From the NCBI GenBank assembly GCA_964551035.1, contig CAZKBK010000001.1, positions 124,001 to 188,000 of the forward strand: a stretch of 64,000 bases of DNA. The letters are read 5' to 3'. Numbering within the stretch: the stretch's first letter is position 1; each line of letters starts with the position of its first letter. The translations under genes and the position numbers were made by a program. This document shows, piece after piece, positions 8,227-15,777 of the stretch. This stretch comes from Chryseosolibacter sp964551035 (GTDB lineage: Bacteria > Bacteroidota > Bacteroidia > Cytophagales > Cyclobacteriaceae). The notes under the pieces were generated by a model. It was given only the letters and a program-made list of their open reading frames with translations. It was not told the origin of the DNA and searched no databases.

Positions 8227-9745
8227 CAGGGGAAGAAGTCAAATTTTTTTGATCTCTTCCCCTTTTTTGTTTGTGTAACGCGCTGGTATTCAGGGTGATG
8301 AAGTCGATGACTGGCGTGTACTTTGGAGTTCGAAAACTATTATTCTCAAAAACCAAATTTTCTTCGAAGATCGAACTCACAATCTTTTGCTTTAAAGAAG
8401 TGTCCACTTTTTCATAGTACTCGCCAACATCTTTAAGCAGCGAAAACCCACCTTTCAAATAAGCAAGGTAGCTACCATCCAGGCTTTCTAATTCCGCCTT
8501 TTCCCGGAGCAGGTTATTATTGAGTTCGTCGTACCGCTCCTTGAATGCTTTGTAGTCAGCAGGGTCAATTTGTTCGTCCAGCAGCTTTTCCATTGCTTTA
8601 CTTATCCGGGCGGTATTTTTATCAATCTCTTTTTGTATGTCCGCTGCTTTTAGTATCCGGTCCTGATTGCTGGTTTTGAATTTTTCTTTCAACATGTCGT
8701 AATAGAGATCCATTACTTCACTTTTCGGCGTAATGGTTTCCAGCAGCTCTATTAACGCCATGTTTGCATTTGTAGCAGAGAACCTTTCAGGGCATCCGTT
8801 GCTGCAGTGATAATAAAGGTACTGCTTACCCATTTTTCCCCTGGATGCGCTTGCGGTCAACGTGGCACCGCATTGTGCGCATTCAAGGTATCCGCGCAAG
8901 GGGAATTCCGATTTGGTTTTAATTTTCTTTGTGGTCTTGGGCGTTCTGCCGTTGATGATATCCTGTACTTTCCAGAAGAGAGCTTCATCAATGATGGGAT
9001 CATGTATGCCATCAACTAATTGTGTTTCCTCTTCTTTATACGCCGGAACAATAATCTTCCCAATATACACGGGGTTATGCATTAACTTGTTAAAGTTATT
9101 CCTGCCACACTTTAGCCCCTCCCTGTTAAGTTCCCTGCGAACTTCTTCGATGGAATACAGACCGGTAGCCAGCTTCTTAAATGCCTTTTGGATAAAATGC
9201 GCTTTGCCATTAGGAACGATGGTGGGTTTCAAATTTTCATCGCGGATGTTTTTGTATCCGACCGGGGCGCACGCAACCCACCTGCCTTCTTTTTTGGCCC
9301 GGCGCATTCCAGAGAACGTGTTTAAGGACCTCCTGTCATTTTCCACTTCGGGAGCTGCCAGGTAAAACGCAAGCATCAACTTAGCTTCGGGAATGCTGAG
9401 GTCCAGGGGTTGTTCGATAGCGCAAACATCAACATTCAGTTTGCTCAGGCGATGAATCATTGAATAGCTATCCCTCGTATTTCTCGAAAACCTATCCCAT
9501 TTGATAAATAGAAGAAGGTCTATGTTAGCTTTGTTCGCAGTAATAAACCTCAGCATCTCTTTATAAGTGGGGCGCTCAAATGTTTTGGCGGAGTAGTCTT
9601 CGGTGAAGATCCGAATGATCTCAATGTGATTCATTTGACAATACTTTATCAAACGATCTTTTTGGTATGCTAAACTGTACCCTTTGTCCGCTTGTTCATC
9701 GGTACTGACACGGATGTAAAGTATGGCTCTTTTTTTTCCTTCCAT
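8186..9745 (-). CDS. Large serine recombinase, C-terminus antisense to tRNA-Glu
   Basis: Site-specific recombinase of the large serine type (519 residues). Resolvase domain at residues 5-145, starting ILYIRVSTDEQ with catalytic Ser14; recombinase domain about 155-255 (ending in HNPVYIGKII); zinc ribbon about 285-315 (CAQCG ... HCSNGCPE); then a coiled-coil stretch. The last 13 residues (VVVRRGIEPLLPE) and the TGA stop are read antisense through the tRNA-Glu gene; the stop lies over the anticodon. The likely reading is that the element inserted into the tRNA 3' half and the recombinase takes its tail from the target. It probably mobilises a resident element; the element's other end is not visible. 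Confidence 0.92.
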   Translation of the reverse strand: MEGKKRAILYIRVSTDEQADKGYSLAYQKDRLIKYCQMNHIEIIRIFTEDYSAKTFERPTYKEMLRFITANKANIDLLLFIKWDRFSRNTRDSYSMIHRLSKLNVDVCAIEQPLDLSIPEAKLMLAFYLAAPEVENDRRSLNTFSGMRRAKKEGRWVACAPVGYKNIRDENLKPTIVPNGKAHFIQKAFKKLATGLYSIEEVRRELNREGLKCGRNNFNKLMHNPVYIGKIIVPAYKEEETQLVDGIHDPIIDEALFWKVQDIINGRTPKTTKKIKTKSEFPLRGYLECAQCGATLTASASRGKMGKQYLYYHCSNGCPERFSATNANMALIELLETITPKSEVMDLYYDMLKEKFKTSNQDRILKAADIQKEIDKNTARISKAMEKLLDEQIDPADYKAFKERYDELNNNLLREKAELESLDGSYLAYLKGGFSLLKDVGEYYEKVDTSLKQKIVSSIFEENLVFENNSFRTPKYTPVIDFITLNTSALHKQKRGRDQKNLTSSPVVVRRGIEPLLPE

Positions 9746-9905
9746 GATAACTCACTTTTGCATTAACGATTTTATAAAGATACTAAAAATCGCACTCTTT
9801 TCCTAAGAATAGTAGATATAAAGTACTGACAATGAGATATTTAATACCAATTTTCCTTGAAGTTCCACATCGATCTTAGGGATATACCAGGAGGCTGAGC
9901 GAGGT

Positions 9906-10109
9906 TTATTCCGATGTTCGCGGAGTAATTGAATTTAACGGTTCTCGTGTTACGCTATTCATATAATGCTGATATTCTATTTCCAGCACAGCATACAAGA
10001 AGTCCCGAATTTTTTGAACTTGTTCGTCGGTGTATTCCGCCCCGTTCTTGGTTAGGATTTTTTTGCATCGTTCAACTGTAAACTTTTTCAGATCATCCTG
10101 GTCTTTCAT
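9906..10109 (-). CDS. Small hypothetical protein near recombinase (67 aa)
   Basis: Mostly helical, soluble, acidic/basic mixed protein with CKKILTKNGAEYTDEQVQ and IRDFLYAVLEIEY. Short proteins of this pattern (KNG.xYTDEEV.xIRDFLY) are, from memory, common beside recombinase genes in Bacteroidota elements, but no function is known. It lies 160 bp upstream of the serine recombinase on the same strand, so co-transcription is possible. Confidence 0.55.
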   Translation of the reverse strand: MKDQDDLKKFTVERCKKILTKNGAEYTDEQVQKIRDFLYAVLEIEYQHYMNSVTREPLNSITPRTSE

Positions 10110-10182
10110 GGTGACTAAGAAAAATGCAGGTGTGATGGATCACCACTGTCTGCACAGGTCTGTGAAAAGCAGCTTAGCCATT

Positions 10183-10428
10183 TTATGTTCGTTTCAGTTT
10201 TATCTTTACTGTACTTTTTATAGCTGCAACTTTGCCATTATGACTTTTTATGTGAATCTCCTGAAAGGAATTTTCTCTTAGCACTTCAGTAATTTTTCTT
10301 TTCGCATCCTGCTTTTTGATCAAAGAAAGGGAGTGCATTTGCTTTCCCCGGAAGTCGACCACTATCTGGTCAAACTCTCCTGATCGCAGCAGTTGCAATA
10401 TCTTTTCCTCATTGGGATTTAGTTCCAT
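10183..10428 (-). CDS. Small hypothetical protein (81 aa)
   Basis: The open frame extends to 10524, but the upstream part is AT-rich and unlike protein; the ATG at 10428 (MELNPNEEKILQLLRSGEF) is chosen. The predicted fold is helix followed by strands, basic at the C-terminus (KVAAIKSTVKIKLKRT), which would suit a small DNA-binding or regulatory protein of the recombinase module. No family is recognised. Confidence 0.5.
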   Translation of the reverse strand: MELNPNEEKILQLLRSGEFDQIVVDFRGKQMHSLSLIKKQDAKRKITEVLRENSFQEIHIKSHNGKVAAIKSTVKIKLKRT

Positions 10429-10587
10429 GATTATGAATAGCCAGTGACTTATAAGAACTACGATCAAATTGATTTTACGGTTCCTAAGTATATTAGTAGG
10501 ATAAATCAAAGGGAGATAAAGCAAAGCAAATTCTAGGAATGTGGACTAAATGATTGATGTCCCCATAAAACTTAATGGAAAACCTAA

Positions 10588-10677
10588 CTTATTTACTGGC
10601 TGGAAGATCCTAAGACTGGAGAGGTAATCTATCTTTCCTCCGTTGATGGAATGATTAAAAACCAATTGAAAGACTAA
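10588..10677 (+). pseudogene. Possible coding remnant left of the IS element
   Basis: The 10525-10891 interval has no intact gene. One frame reads YWLEDPKTGEVIYLSSVDG and on to MIKNQLKD before a stop, which looks protein-like but has no start. Together with the fragment at 13460-13555 it may be the wreck of a gene that was damaged before or by the IS21 insertion. Confidence 0.25.
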
Positions 10678-10891
10678 AGAGAAAATGGAATTCAAATTTT
10701 AAAGTCTTCCAAAACGATTAAATTGTAACACTAATGAGCTTTTATTAAGAACTTATTCAAAAGCAGAAACAAGCAATTTGTTGTAAGTAATATTCAACCT
10801 AAGCACGATGAAAATTTTAACAGAGGAACAAATTGAAAGAGGACTAACTTTGGTATAGTCAACCAAAACCATGTTAATAAAATTATTTACG

Positions 10892-10896
10892 GTATT
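10892..10896. repeat. Left target-site duplication GTATT of the IS21-family element
   Basis: GTATT directly before the terminal TGT of the element; the identical pentamer follows the right end at 13450-13454. Confidence 0.8.
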
Positions 10897-10901
10897 TGTC
10901 C

Positions 10902-10966
10902 ATATCGCTCAAAATGGGCCAGGTATATCGCAGTAAAATGGGCCAGCCGTATCACCCCAAACCGGG
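10902..10966. repeat. Left-end IS21 transposase-binding repeats (three units)
   Basis: Three related units, of form ATATCGCTCAAAATGGGCCA, spaced about 22-24 bp, in inverted orientation to the four units at 13352-13446. Confidence 0.75.
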
Positions 10967-10999
10967 CCACGGTTTTCTGACATAGATCTGGTGTTAAAA

Positions 11000-11728
11000 T
11001 TAGTTTTTCTTCATTGTTTTTCTCATCGATTCTCCGGTCAATTCTATCCGGTGCGCAGTGTGTACTAACCGATCAAGTATGGCATCGGCAATGGTATTCT
11101 CTCCAATTACCTCATACCATGCTTTGACTGGGAGCTGAGAAGCAATTACCGTTGATTTGTTATTGTGCCGATCTTCAATGATTTCCATAAGCATATTTCT
11201 TTGGTCGGTATCCAGATTCTGAAGGCCAAAATCGTCAATGATCAAAAGGTCTGCCTTCTCTATTTGCCTGATTATTTTAGCATATGAGGCGTCTACTCTT
11301 GAGGCTTTTAGGTGGACAAACAACTTCATGGCATTGAAGTAGATCGTTTTATGCCCCATGTTACAAGCCTGATGCCCTAAAGCAGAGGCTATGAAGCTTT
11401 TACCTGCCCCGGTAGGTCCGCTTATCAGTACATTTTCACTTTGCCTGATAAACTGGCAGGTAGCCAGCCTGATCACAAGGTCTTTGTTTAAGGAACGGTT
11501 GGCCTGGTAATCCAGCTCACTAAATGATGCTTTGTACCTAAATTTTGCCTGGGTAGTAAGCCGTTTGATCTTTCTGTGCTGCTTATCCTGCCATTCGGCA
11601 TCGATAAGCAAAGCCATTAACTCATCATTGGTCAGTTCTGTATGCTGTCGGCTGCTGACCTGGTAGGCTTCATACATTCCAAAAAGCCTGAGCTGACGCA
11701 TTTTTTCTAAAGTCTGTTCTCTGTTCAT
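11000..11728 (-). CDS. istB: IS21 helper ATPase IstB
   Basis: AAA+ ATPase (242 residues) that works with the IstA transposase in target selection and strand transfer. Walker A GPTGAGKSFIASALG, Walker B LLIIDDFG, and the sensor region with VIASQLPVKAWYEVIG are typical, as is the C-terminal LDRLVHTAHRIELTGESMR. It follows istA after 12 bp. Full length. Confidence 0.95.
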   Translation of the reverse strand: MNREQTLEKMRQLRLFGMYEAYQVSSRQHTELTNDELMALLIDAEWQDKQHRKIKRLTTQAKFRYKASFSELDYQANRSLNKDLVIRLATCQFIRQSENVLISGPTGAGKSFIASALGHQACNMGHKTIYFNAMKLFVHLKASRVDASYAKIIRQIEKADLLIIDDFGLQNLDTDQRNMLMEIIEDRHNNKSTVIASQLPVKAWYEVIGENTIADAILDRLVHTAHRIELTGESMRKTMKKN

Positions 11729-11740
11729 TATTGGTAAAAG

Positions 11741-13297
11741 TTAATTGTAGTAATCATTCCCCCTGATATTTGAGTGGTCTGGTAAAGTGCCCGTGCTTTG
11801 GTCAAAATCAATTTCCGGTTGCAGGTCCATTCCTTTTTTCAGAATATTGCGGATCACCTGGTACCTGTACTGGTCAAATTCCATTGCTCTTTTGCAGGCA
11901 TTTACAAGGCGCTTCAGGCCATACTGCCTTTCCAGGCTTTGGATGCCCATGCAGGATTTGTAGGCTTGTTCAGGGTGAGGTGCCTGCTTAAATAACTTCT
12001 CGATAAAATGGTAGATCCTTTCGTCGCGCTGCTTTGCCCAGGAGGTAAAGTATTCCAGGCTCCATCCTTTTACATACCGATGGCCTGCAGGCATATGTTC
12101 ATCGGTGGTCGTATATCCTCCCTTCAGACTGCTCCTGGGATGTACAGCTATCCTTTGATGGTCATAGTATATCTCGATAAGGTTGCTGTTGTATTGAAGG
12201 GCTACTTCTTTGCCCACATACTTATAGGGAACGCTGTAGTAATGCTTGTCTTTGCCAAAGTAGATATGGTAAATCTTCTGTACGGTGGCTTTATGAAAAT
12301 ACCGGATATGATACCTGCTTTCCGGCAAGGGCTGTAAAGTAGCTTGCTCCTGTTGTTGGAAAAGTAAACTACGGCTATAATCCCGTCCCTGGAACAACGC
12401 ATCATTGAGCTTCTCCTTCAGCAACTTTTTGATGGCGGCATTTAGCTCCTGCAGGCTAAAAAACAACTGATTCCGCAGGTGAAAGTAGATCCGCTGGTAT
12501 ACCAGCCTGACAGTCCGTTCCACCAACGATTTGTCCTGAGGCTTGTAGCTGCGTGTAGGCAGTACAGAGGTGTTGTAATGGCAGGAGAAAGCCCGAAGTT
12601 GCTTATTGATGTTGGGTTCGTACTTATGGCTTTTGTCTACAGCCTGCTTTAGGTTATCCGGTACTATAGCCTGTGGTACACCTTTAAAATATTCCAGGCT
12701 ACGACACAGGCTTCCTATAAAATCCTCTTGCTGCTGGCTATAAGTAGCTTCTACATAGGTGTATTGGCTCCCTCCCAGTACAGCCACAAAGATTTCCACC
12801 TTTTTTACCTCACCGGTCTGTTTATCGATTACCTCCAGTTTCTTGCCTGCATAGTCTACAAAGAGCTTGTCTCCCAAAGTATGCTCCATGTGCATACTCA
12901 CCTCAGGTTGGTGCTTCCAGTCGTTAAAGTACTTTTTGAACTGCGTATATCCATACCCTTCCGGATGGATCTGCTTATAGTACTTCCAGAGTTCCTGGAT
13001 AGTAGCACCTATCGCTTTACTATCTTTCTCCAGGGTAGGTAGTAATTCCTGTAGTTGCTGGTAGGTTTTCTCATCAGGCTTGATGGACGGCTTACTAAAC
13101 AGCTCTTGTAAATCCGCTTCAGTGTATGCTGCTAAATCCCGAAAGCTTAACCCAAGGCTCGTAAAATACCTGACATACTGGTCAACAGTTTTACGGTTAA
13201 CAGAAAGCCTACGGGCTATTTCCCGGTTACTTGTCCCTTTGTTTTTTAGTTGTATAAGTTGCTTGATCTCTAACATGTCGATTCGCTTGTTGGCCAT
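11741..13297 (-). CDS. istA: IS21 family transposase IstA
   Basis: DDE transposase (518 residues). An N-terminal HTH (about 15-45, GTSNREIARRLSVNRKTVDQ) leads to the integrase core with DKLFVDYAGKK (first Asp), VPDNLKQAV (second Asp) and KSLVERTVRLVY (Glu). A C-terminal beta region with HYYSVPYKYVG ends the enzyme. Complete; starts 150 bp inside the right end of the element and is followed by istB. Confidence 0.95.
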   Translation of the reverse strand: MANKRIDMLEIKQLIQLKNKGTSNREIARRLSVNRKTVDQYVRYFTSLGLSFRDLAAYTEADLQELFSKPSIKPDEKTYQQLQELLPTLEKDSKAIGATIQELWKYYKQIHPEGYGYTQFKKYFNDWKHQPEVSMHMEHTLGDKLFVDYAGKKLEVIDKQTGEVKKVEIFVAVLGGSQYTYVEATYSQQQEDFIGSLCRSLEYFKGVPQAIVPDNLKQAVDKSHKYEPNINKQLRAFSCHYNTSVLPTRSYKPQDKSLVERTVRLVYQRIYFHLRNQLFFSLQELNAAIKKLLKEKLNDALFQGRDYSRSLLFQQQEQATLQPLPESRYHIRYFHKATVQKIYHIYFGKDKHYYSVPYKYVGKEVALQYNSNLIEIYYDHQRIAVHPRSSLKGGYTTTDEHMPAGHRYVKGWSLEYFTSWAKQRDERIYHFIEKLFKQAPHPEQAYKSCMGIQSLERQYGLKRLVNACKRAMEFDQYRYQVIRNILKKGMDLQPEIDFDQSTGTLPDHSNIRGNDYYN

Positions 13298-13351
13298 AAT
13301 TTTTTCAGGTTCGAAAACCCGAAAAATTACAGTCTGGAATCTATGTCAGAG

Positions 13352-13446
13352 TGGCCCAGTTTCGAGCGATATGAGTGGCCCAGTTTCGGCCGCTACACCT
13401 GGCCCACTTTCAAGTGATACGGGTGGCCCAGTTTAGAGTGATATAT
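13352..13446. repeat. Right-end IS21 transposase-binding repeats (four units)
   Basis: Four units of form TGGCCCAGTTTCGAGCGATA, spaced 24-25 bp, inverted relative to the left end. Such multiple end repeats are a hallmark of IS21. Confidence 0.78.
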
Positions 13447-13449
13447 ACA

Positions 13450-13454
13450 GTATT
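13450..13454. repeat. Right target-site duplication GTATT
   Basis: Identical to 10892-10896; directly follows the terminal ACA of the element. Confidence 0.8.
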
Positions 13455-13459
13455 TCTAA

Positions 13460-13555
13460 ATTTCCACCATCGCTAAACGGCTAGACGAATATAAAAGAGA
13501 CCCAAAAATATGGAAATCCGAACACTGGAATTGGTTTTTATCCTACTACCACTAA
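13460..13555 (+). pseudogene. Possible 3' remnant of an interrupted gene
   Basis: A start-less 31-codon frame reads RLDEYKRDPKIWKSEHWNWF and ends at a stop 29 bp before a small membrane protein gene. It looks coding (Trp/Tyr-rich, few rare codons) and may be the C-terminal end of a larger protein, for instance a polymorphic-toxin tip, but this is a guess. Confidence 0.25.
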
Positions 13556-13584
13556 GGAGAGAAGTTTTATTTAAATGATATAAA

Positions 13585-13782
13585 ATGAAGGCTTTAGCGA
13601 TTATTTATACAACTATATGGTCGTTTATGACGATAATAGGAATTAGCGCAATTGGAGTTCTTTACTTCAATCTACATCCAGCTATCGTGTCGGTTATTGA
13701 TATCCTACTAATACCATTTAATGCCTATGGAATTTATTATTTCCTTAATATGGCTAAAGGAATTCGACAATACGATCAGTGA
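13585..13782 (+). CDS. Small two-helix membrane protein (65 aa)
   Basis: Two hydrophobic helices (about 5-28 and 33-56) with a short polar loop and the charged tail KGIRQYDQ. AT-rich. No family is recognised. Its place directly after the coding remnant at 13460-13555 would suit an immunity protein to a lost toxin, but nothing in its sequence proves this. Confidence 0.45.
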   Translation: MKALAIIYTTIWSFMTIIGISAIGVLYFNLHPAIVSVIDILLIPFNAYGIYYFLNMAKGIRQYDQ

Positions 13783-13892
13783 TGAATATGGAAACACACT
13801 GATGAAACACATAAAGTGACGATAAAAGAGATAGATTTTCAATAAGGGCGTCCCTTGCATACCCCCCTCCGTTGACATTTATTCCACAGGCC

Positions 13893-13920
13893 GCTACTCC
13901 CCGAACCCTTTTCGCTCGTC
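13893..13920 (+). promoter_or_regulatory. Shared upstream motif, candidate ECF-sigma promoter
   Basis: CTACTCCCCGAACCCTTTTC then GCTCGTC lies about 40 bp before the STN gene. A near copy (16891-16920) precedes the sigma-factor remnant at 16950, and a weaker copy (GTACCCCTTTTTT, about 15229) precedes the second STN gene. Conserved spacing to starts suggests one regulator. Confidence 0.4.
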
Positions 13921-13959
13921 CTACTTTTTTACAAAGTCAAACCATAACCCATAAAAAAA

Positions 13960-14367
13960 ATGAAAAAACTGATTACAGGAGGTATTTGTATTTTCCTGTT
14001 AACGCTCACCGTTGACCTTTTTGGAACCGAATTATCGGATCAGACCGGAACCCGACCATTTGAAAAGCGCATAACAGTTCATTTTGATTCGATCCCGCTC
14101 AGGCAAGCCATTTGGGAATTGTACAATCTTACAGGAGTCCCGTTTGCCTATATATCCACGATCACGGATTTCGACCATAAAATCAGTCTCCATGCCAAAG
14201 ATGAACGATTTGATTTAGTATTACATCGCTTGTTAGATCCATTCGGTGTAGAATTTCATCTTGTAGGTGTTCATATCTTGTTGAAGCCCGTGAAGACCTT
14301 CGAAATTAATTCGGAGTTCCATTTCAGCGGTGACACACAAATTCTTCCGCTTCGTGACCACCCTTAA
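13960..14367 (+). CDS. Secreted lone STN-domain protein
   Basis: Signal peptide (KKLITGGICIFLLTLTVDLFG, about residues 2-22), then one STN domain (secretin and TonB N-terminus fold, about 36-112): ITVHFDSIPLRQAIWELYN, a middle TGVPFAYIS and the RLLDPFGVEFHLVG end. STN domains normally sit at the N-terminus of FecA-like receptors or in FecR-linked SusC proteins, where they pass signals to anti-sigma factors. Here nothing follows, so it is a free periplasmic STN module (135 residues). A paralogue with a frameshift lies at 15270-15672; the metallopeptidase gene at 14442 lies between them. Confidence 0.75.
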   Translation: MKKLITGGICIFLLTLTVDLFGTELSDQTGTRPFEKRITVHFDSIPLRQAIWELYNLTGVPFAYISTITDFDHKISLHAKDERFDLVLHRLLDPFGVEFHLVGVHILLKPVKTFEINSEFHFSGDTQILPLRDHP

Positions 14368-14441
14368 TTAGAACGTCTCTACTGAGCAATCAGCGAGGCT
14401 TATCATTCTTCTTTTGTGACAATCATGTAATCTTAATCTAA

Positions 14442-15188
14442 ATGGAGAGTAACCTTCATAACTCATTCTTCGAGCAAAGCTTGGTGGATGAAATGTTGAA
14501 ATTTGGTGTACCCGTAGAGTTGGAAAAAACCACTCGCGCCATTATTTCCGAAATACTGTCGGATAATTGTTCGATTGTCTTTGTCAGGCACTATAAGGAA
14601 TTGAAGTCGTCCGCTTTTACATCCAAAGGGGACTCGCACCAAATCGTGATTTCAAATGATTCTGTGGGTCATCCAGTTCGGATGATATTTGCAGTTCTTC
14701 ATGAATGGGCCCATTTTCGGCAGGTTAAGCGAGGTGTTGTAGTCTCGAAAAATCCTTCATCCCGTTATGACCTTGAGTCCGACGCCTGGGAGATAGCCAA
14801 AAGTGACTTAGATAAGTACGCTGATCTAAAGGTGTATGAAAAGGAGTTTTACGCTTGCAGGGATGAATCCCTGCGATCCTATAGGAGGTCTCTGAATAGT
14901 TACTTAATTGTGGGTTTGATTTTCCAATTTATATATCAAGGAGCAACTATCGTGGTTCAAGTAGCCCTTATAAAGTATGCATTGTTTGGGATTTGTGCCG
15001 TTATGGGTATTTCTAGTTTGCCTGAAATACAAAAGCTCGATCAGGAATCAATAAGGCCCTTAATATCGGCAGTTCTTATTCTGCTTGTATGGCGGCTATC
15101 GGGTTTAAATCTAGGGCGCAATCTCAGCAGGGTATTGAAACGGGAACTTGAACGGAGAAGGAAAAGCATGTCGAAAAGCTATCTTTAG
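14442..15188 (+). CDS. Predicted membrane-anchored zinc metallopeptidase
   Basis: Residues 1-125 are soluble and contain HEWAH (His87, Glu88, His91), a match to the HExxH zinc-peptidase motif, in AVLHEWAHFRQ; DLESDAWEIAKSD (about 108-120) could give the third ligand, as in ImmA/IrrE-type peptidases. The C-terminal half has hydrophobic helices (about 142-180 and 205-222) and a very basic tail (RVLKRELERRRKSMSK). The catalytic domain would be cytoplasmic if there are two helices and the tail is inside. Possible role: cleaving a regulator or anti-sigma factor linked to the neighbouring STN proteins (inference). Confidence 0.6.
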   Translation: MESNLHNSFFEQSLVDEMLKFGVPVELEKTTRAIISEILSDNCSIVFVRHYKELKSSAFTSKGDSHQIVISNDSVGHPVRMIFAVLHEWAHFRQVKRGVVVSKNPSSRYDLESDAWEIAKSDLDKYADLKVYEKEFYACRDESLRSYRRSLNSYLIVGLIFQFIYQGATIVVQVALIKYALFGICAVMGISSLPEIQKLDQESIRPLISAVLILLVWRLSGLNLGRNLSRVLKRELERRRKSMSKSYL

Positions 15189-15269
15189 TCAATCGCTTTC
15201 GCCGGCACTCATGATTATTTTCACGCGCGTACCCCTTTTTTGAAGTTGAAACCATAACCTAAACCAAAA

Positions 15270-15672
15270 ATGAAAAAGTTGATTGGAAGAAACATATACG
15301 TTTTCTTTTTAATGATGCTCATCAATCCGGCTTTTGCTGAAACCGGATTAGATACGCCCATTACGGTTCGATTTGATTCCGTGAAACTCAGAGACGTCCT
15401 GGTGGAATTAGAGACGCAAGCCGGAGGACCCTGTTTTGCCTATGTAATCGGTACGATAGACGTCGATCAAAAAAGTGACTTTCGAGGCTATCGACGAAAG
15501 GTTTGGCGATGTGCTATACCGCTTGTTGGACCCGCTGGGGATAAAATTTCGCATCCTGAGAGGCATTCATGTTATGCTGGAGCCTGCTGCTCCAATCTCC
15601 GAGCTAGACTTTAGCGGCGATATGGACATTCCACCCAGGGGTAATAGTTTAGAAGGGCTACGTTGTGATTAG
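15270..15672 (+). pseudogene. Second lone STN-domain gene, frameshifted
   Basis: Paralogue of the gene at 13960. The first frame (15270-15470) gives a signal peptide ending PAFAET and ITVRFDSVKLRDVLVELE; after GTIDVDQK the homology continues in another frame as VTFEAIDERFGDVLYRLLDP and on to DFSGDMDIPP. The switch lies in a run of six A at about 15469-15474; five A would restore one protein of about 133 residues. It could be a true pseudogene, a slippage site or a base-calling error. Confidence 0.7.
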
Positions 15673-15734
15673 CTTTCAAATTCTTAGCCACAACACTAGT
15701 TGTGACTAGCTTTTCAAATTGTAGTTCTTTTCAA

Positions 15735-15762
15735 AGGGGCCGGTTTGAATATTCCGGCCCCT
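15735..15762. terminator. Bidirectional hairpin terminator
   Basis: AGGGGCCGG/CCGGCCCCT, 9-bp stem, 10-nt loop, between the STN pseudogene and the convergent tyrosine recombinase gene. Confidence 0.7.
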
Positions 15763-15777
15763 TACTATTTACACCAG

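Larger units (their letters stand above)
10897..13449 (-). mobile_element. IS21-family insertion sequence, intact
   Basis: 2553 bp from TGT (10897-10899) to ACA (13447-13449). It carries istA (transposase) and istB (helper ATPase) on the minus strand, both complete, plus multiple terminal transposase-binding repeats of about 20 bp at both ends. The 5-bp direct repeat GTATT flanks it; IS21 elements normally make 4-8 bp duplications. Intact ORFs and the perfect duplication argue for a recent insertion. Confidence 0.92.
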
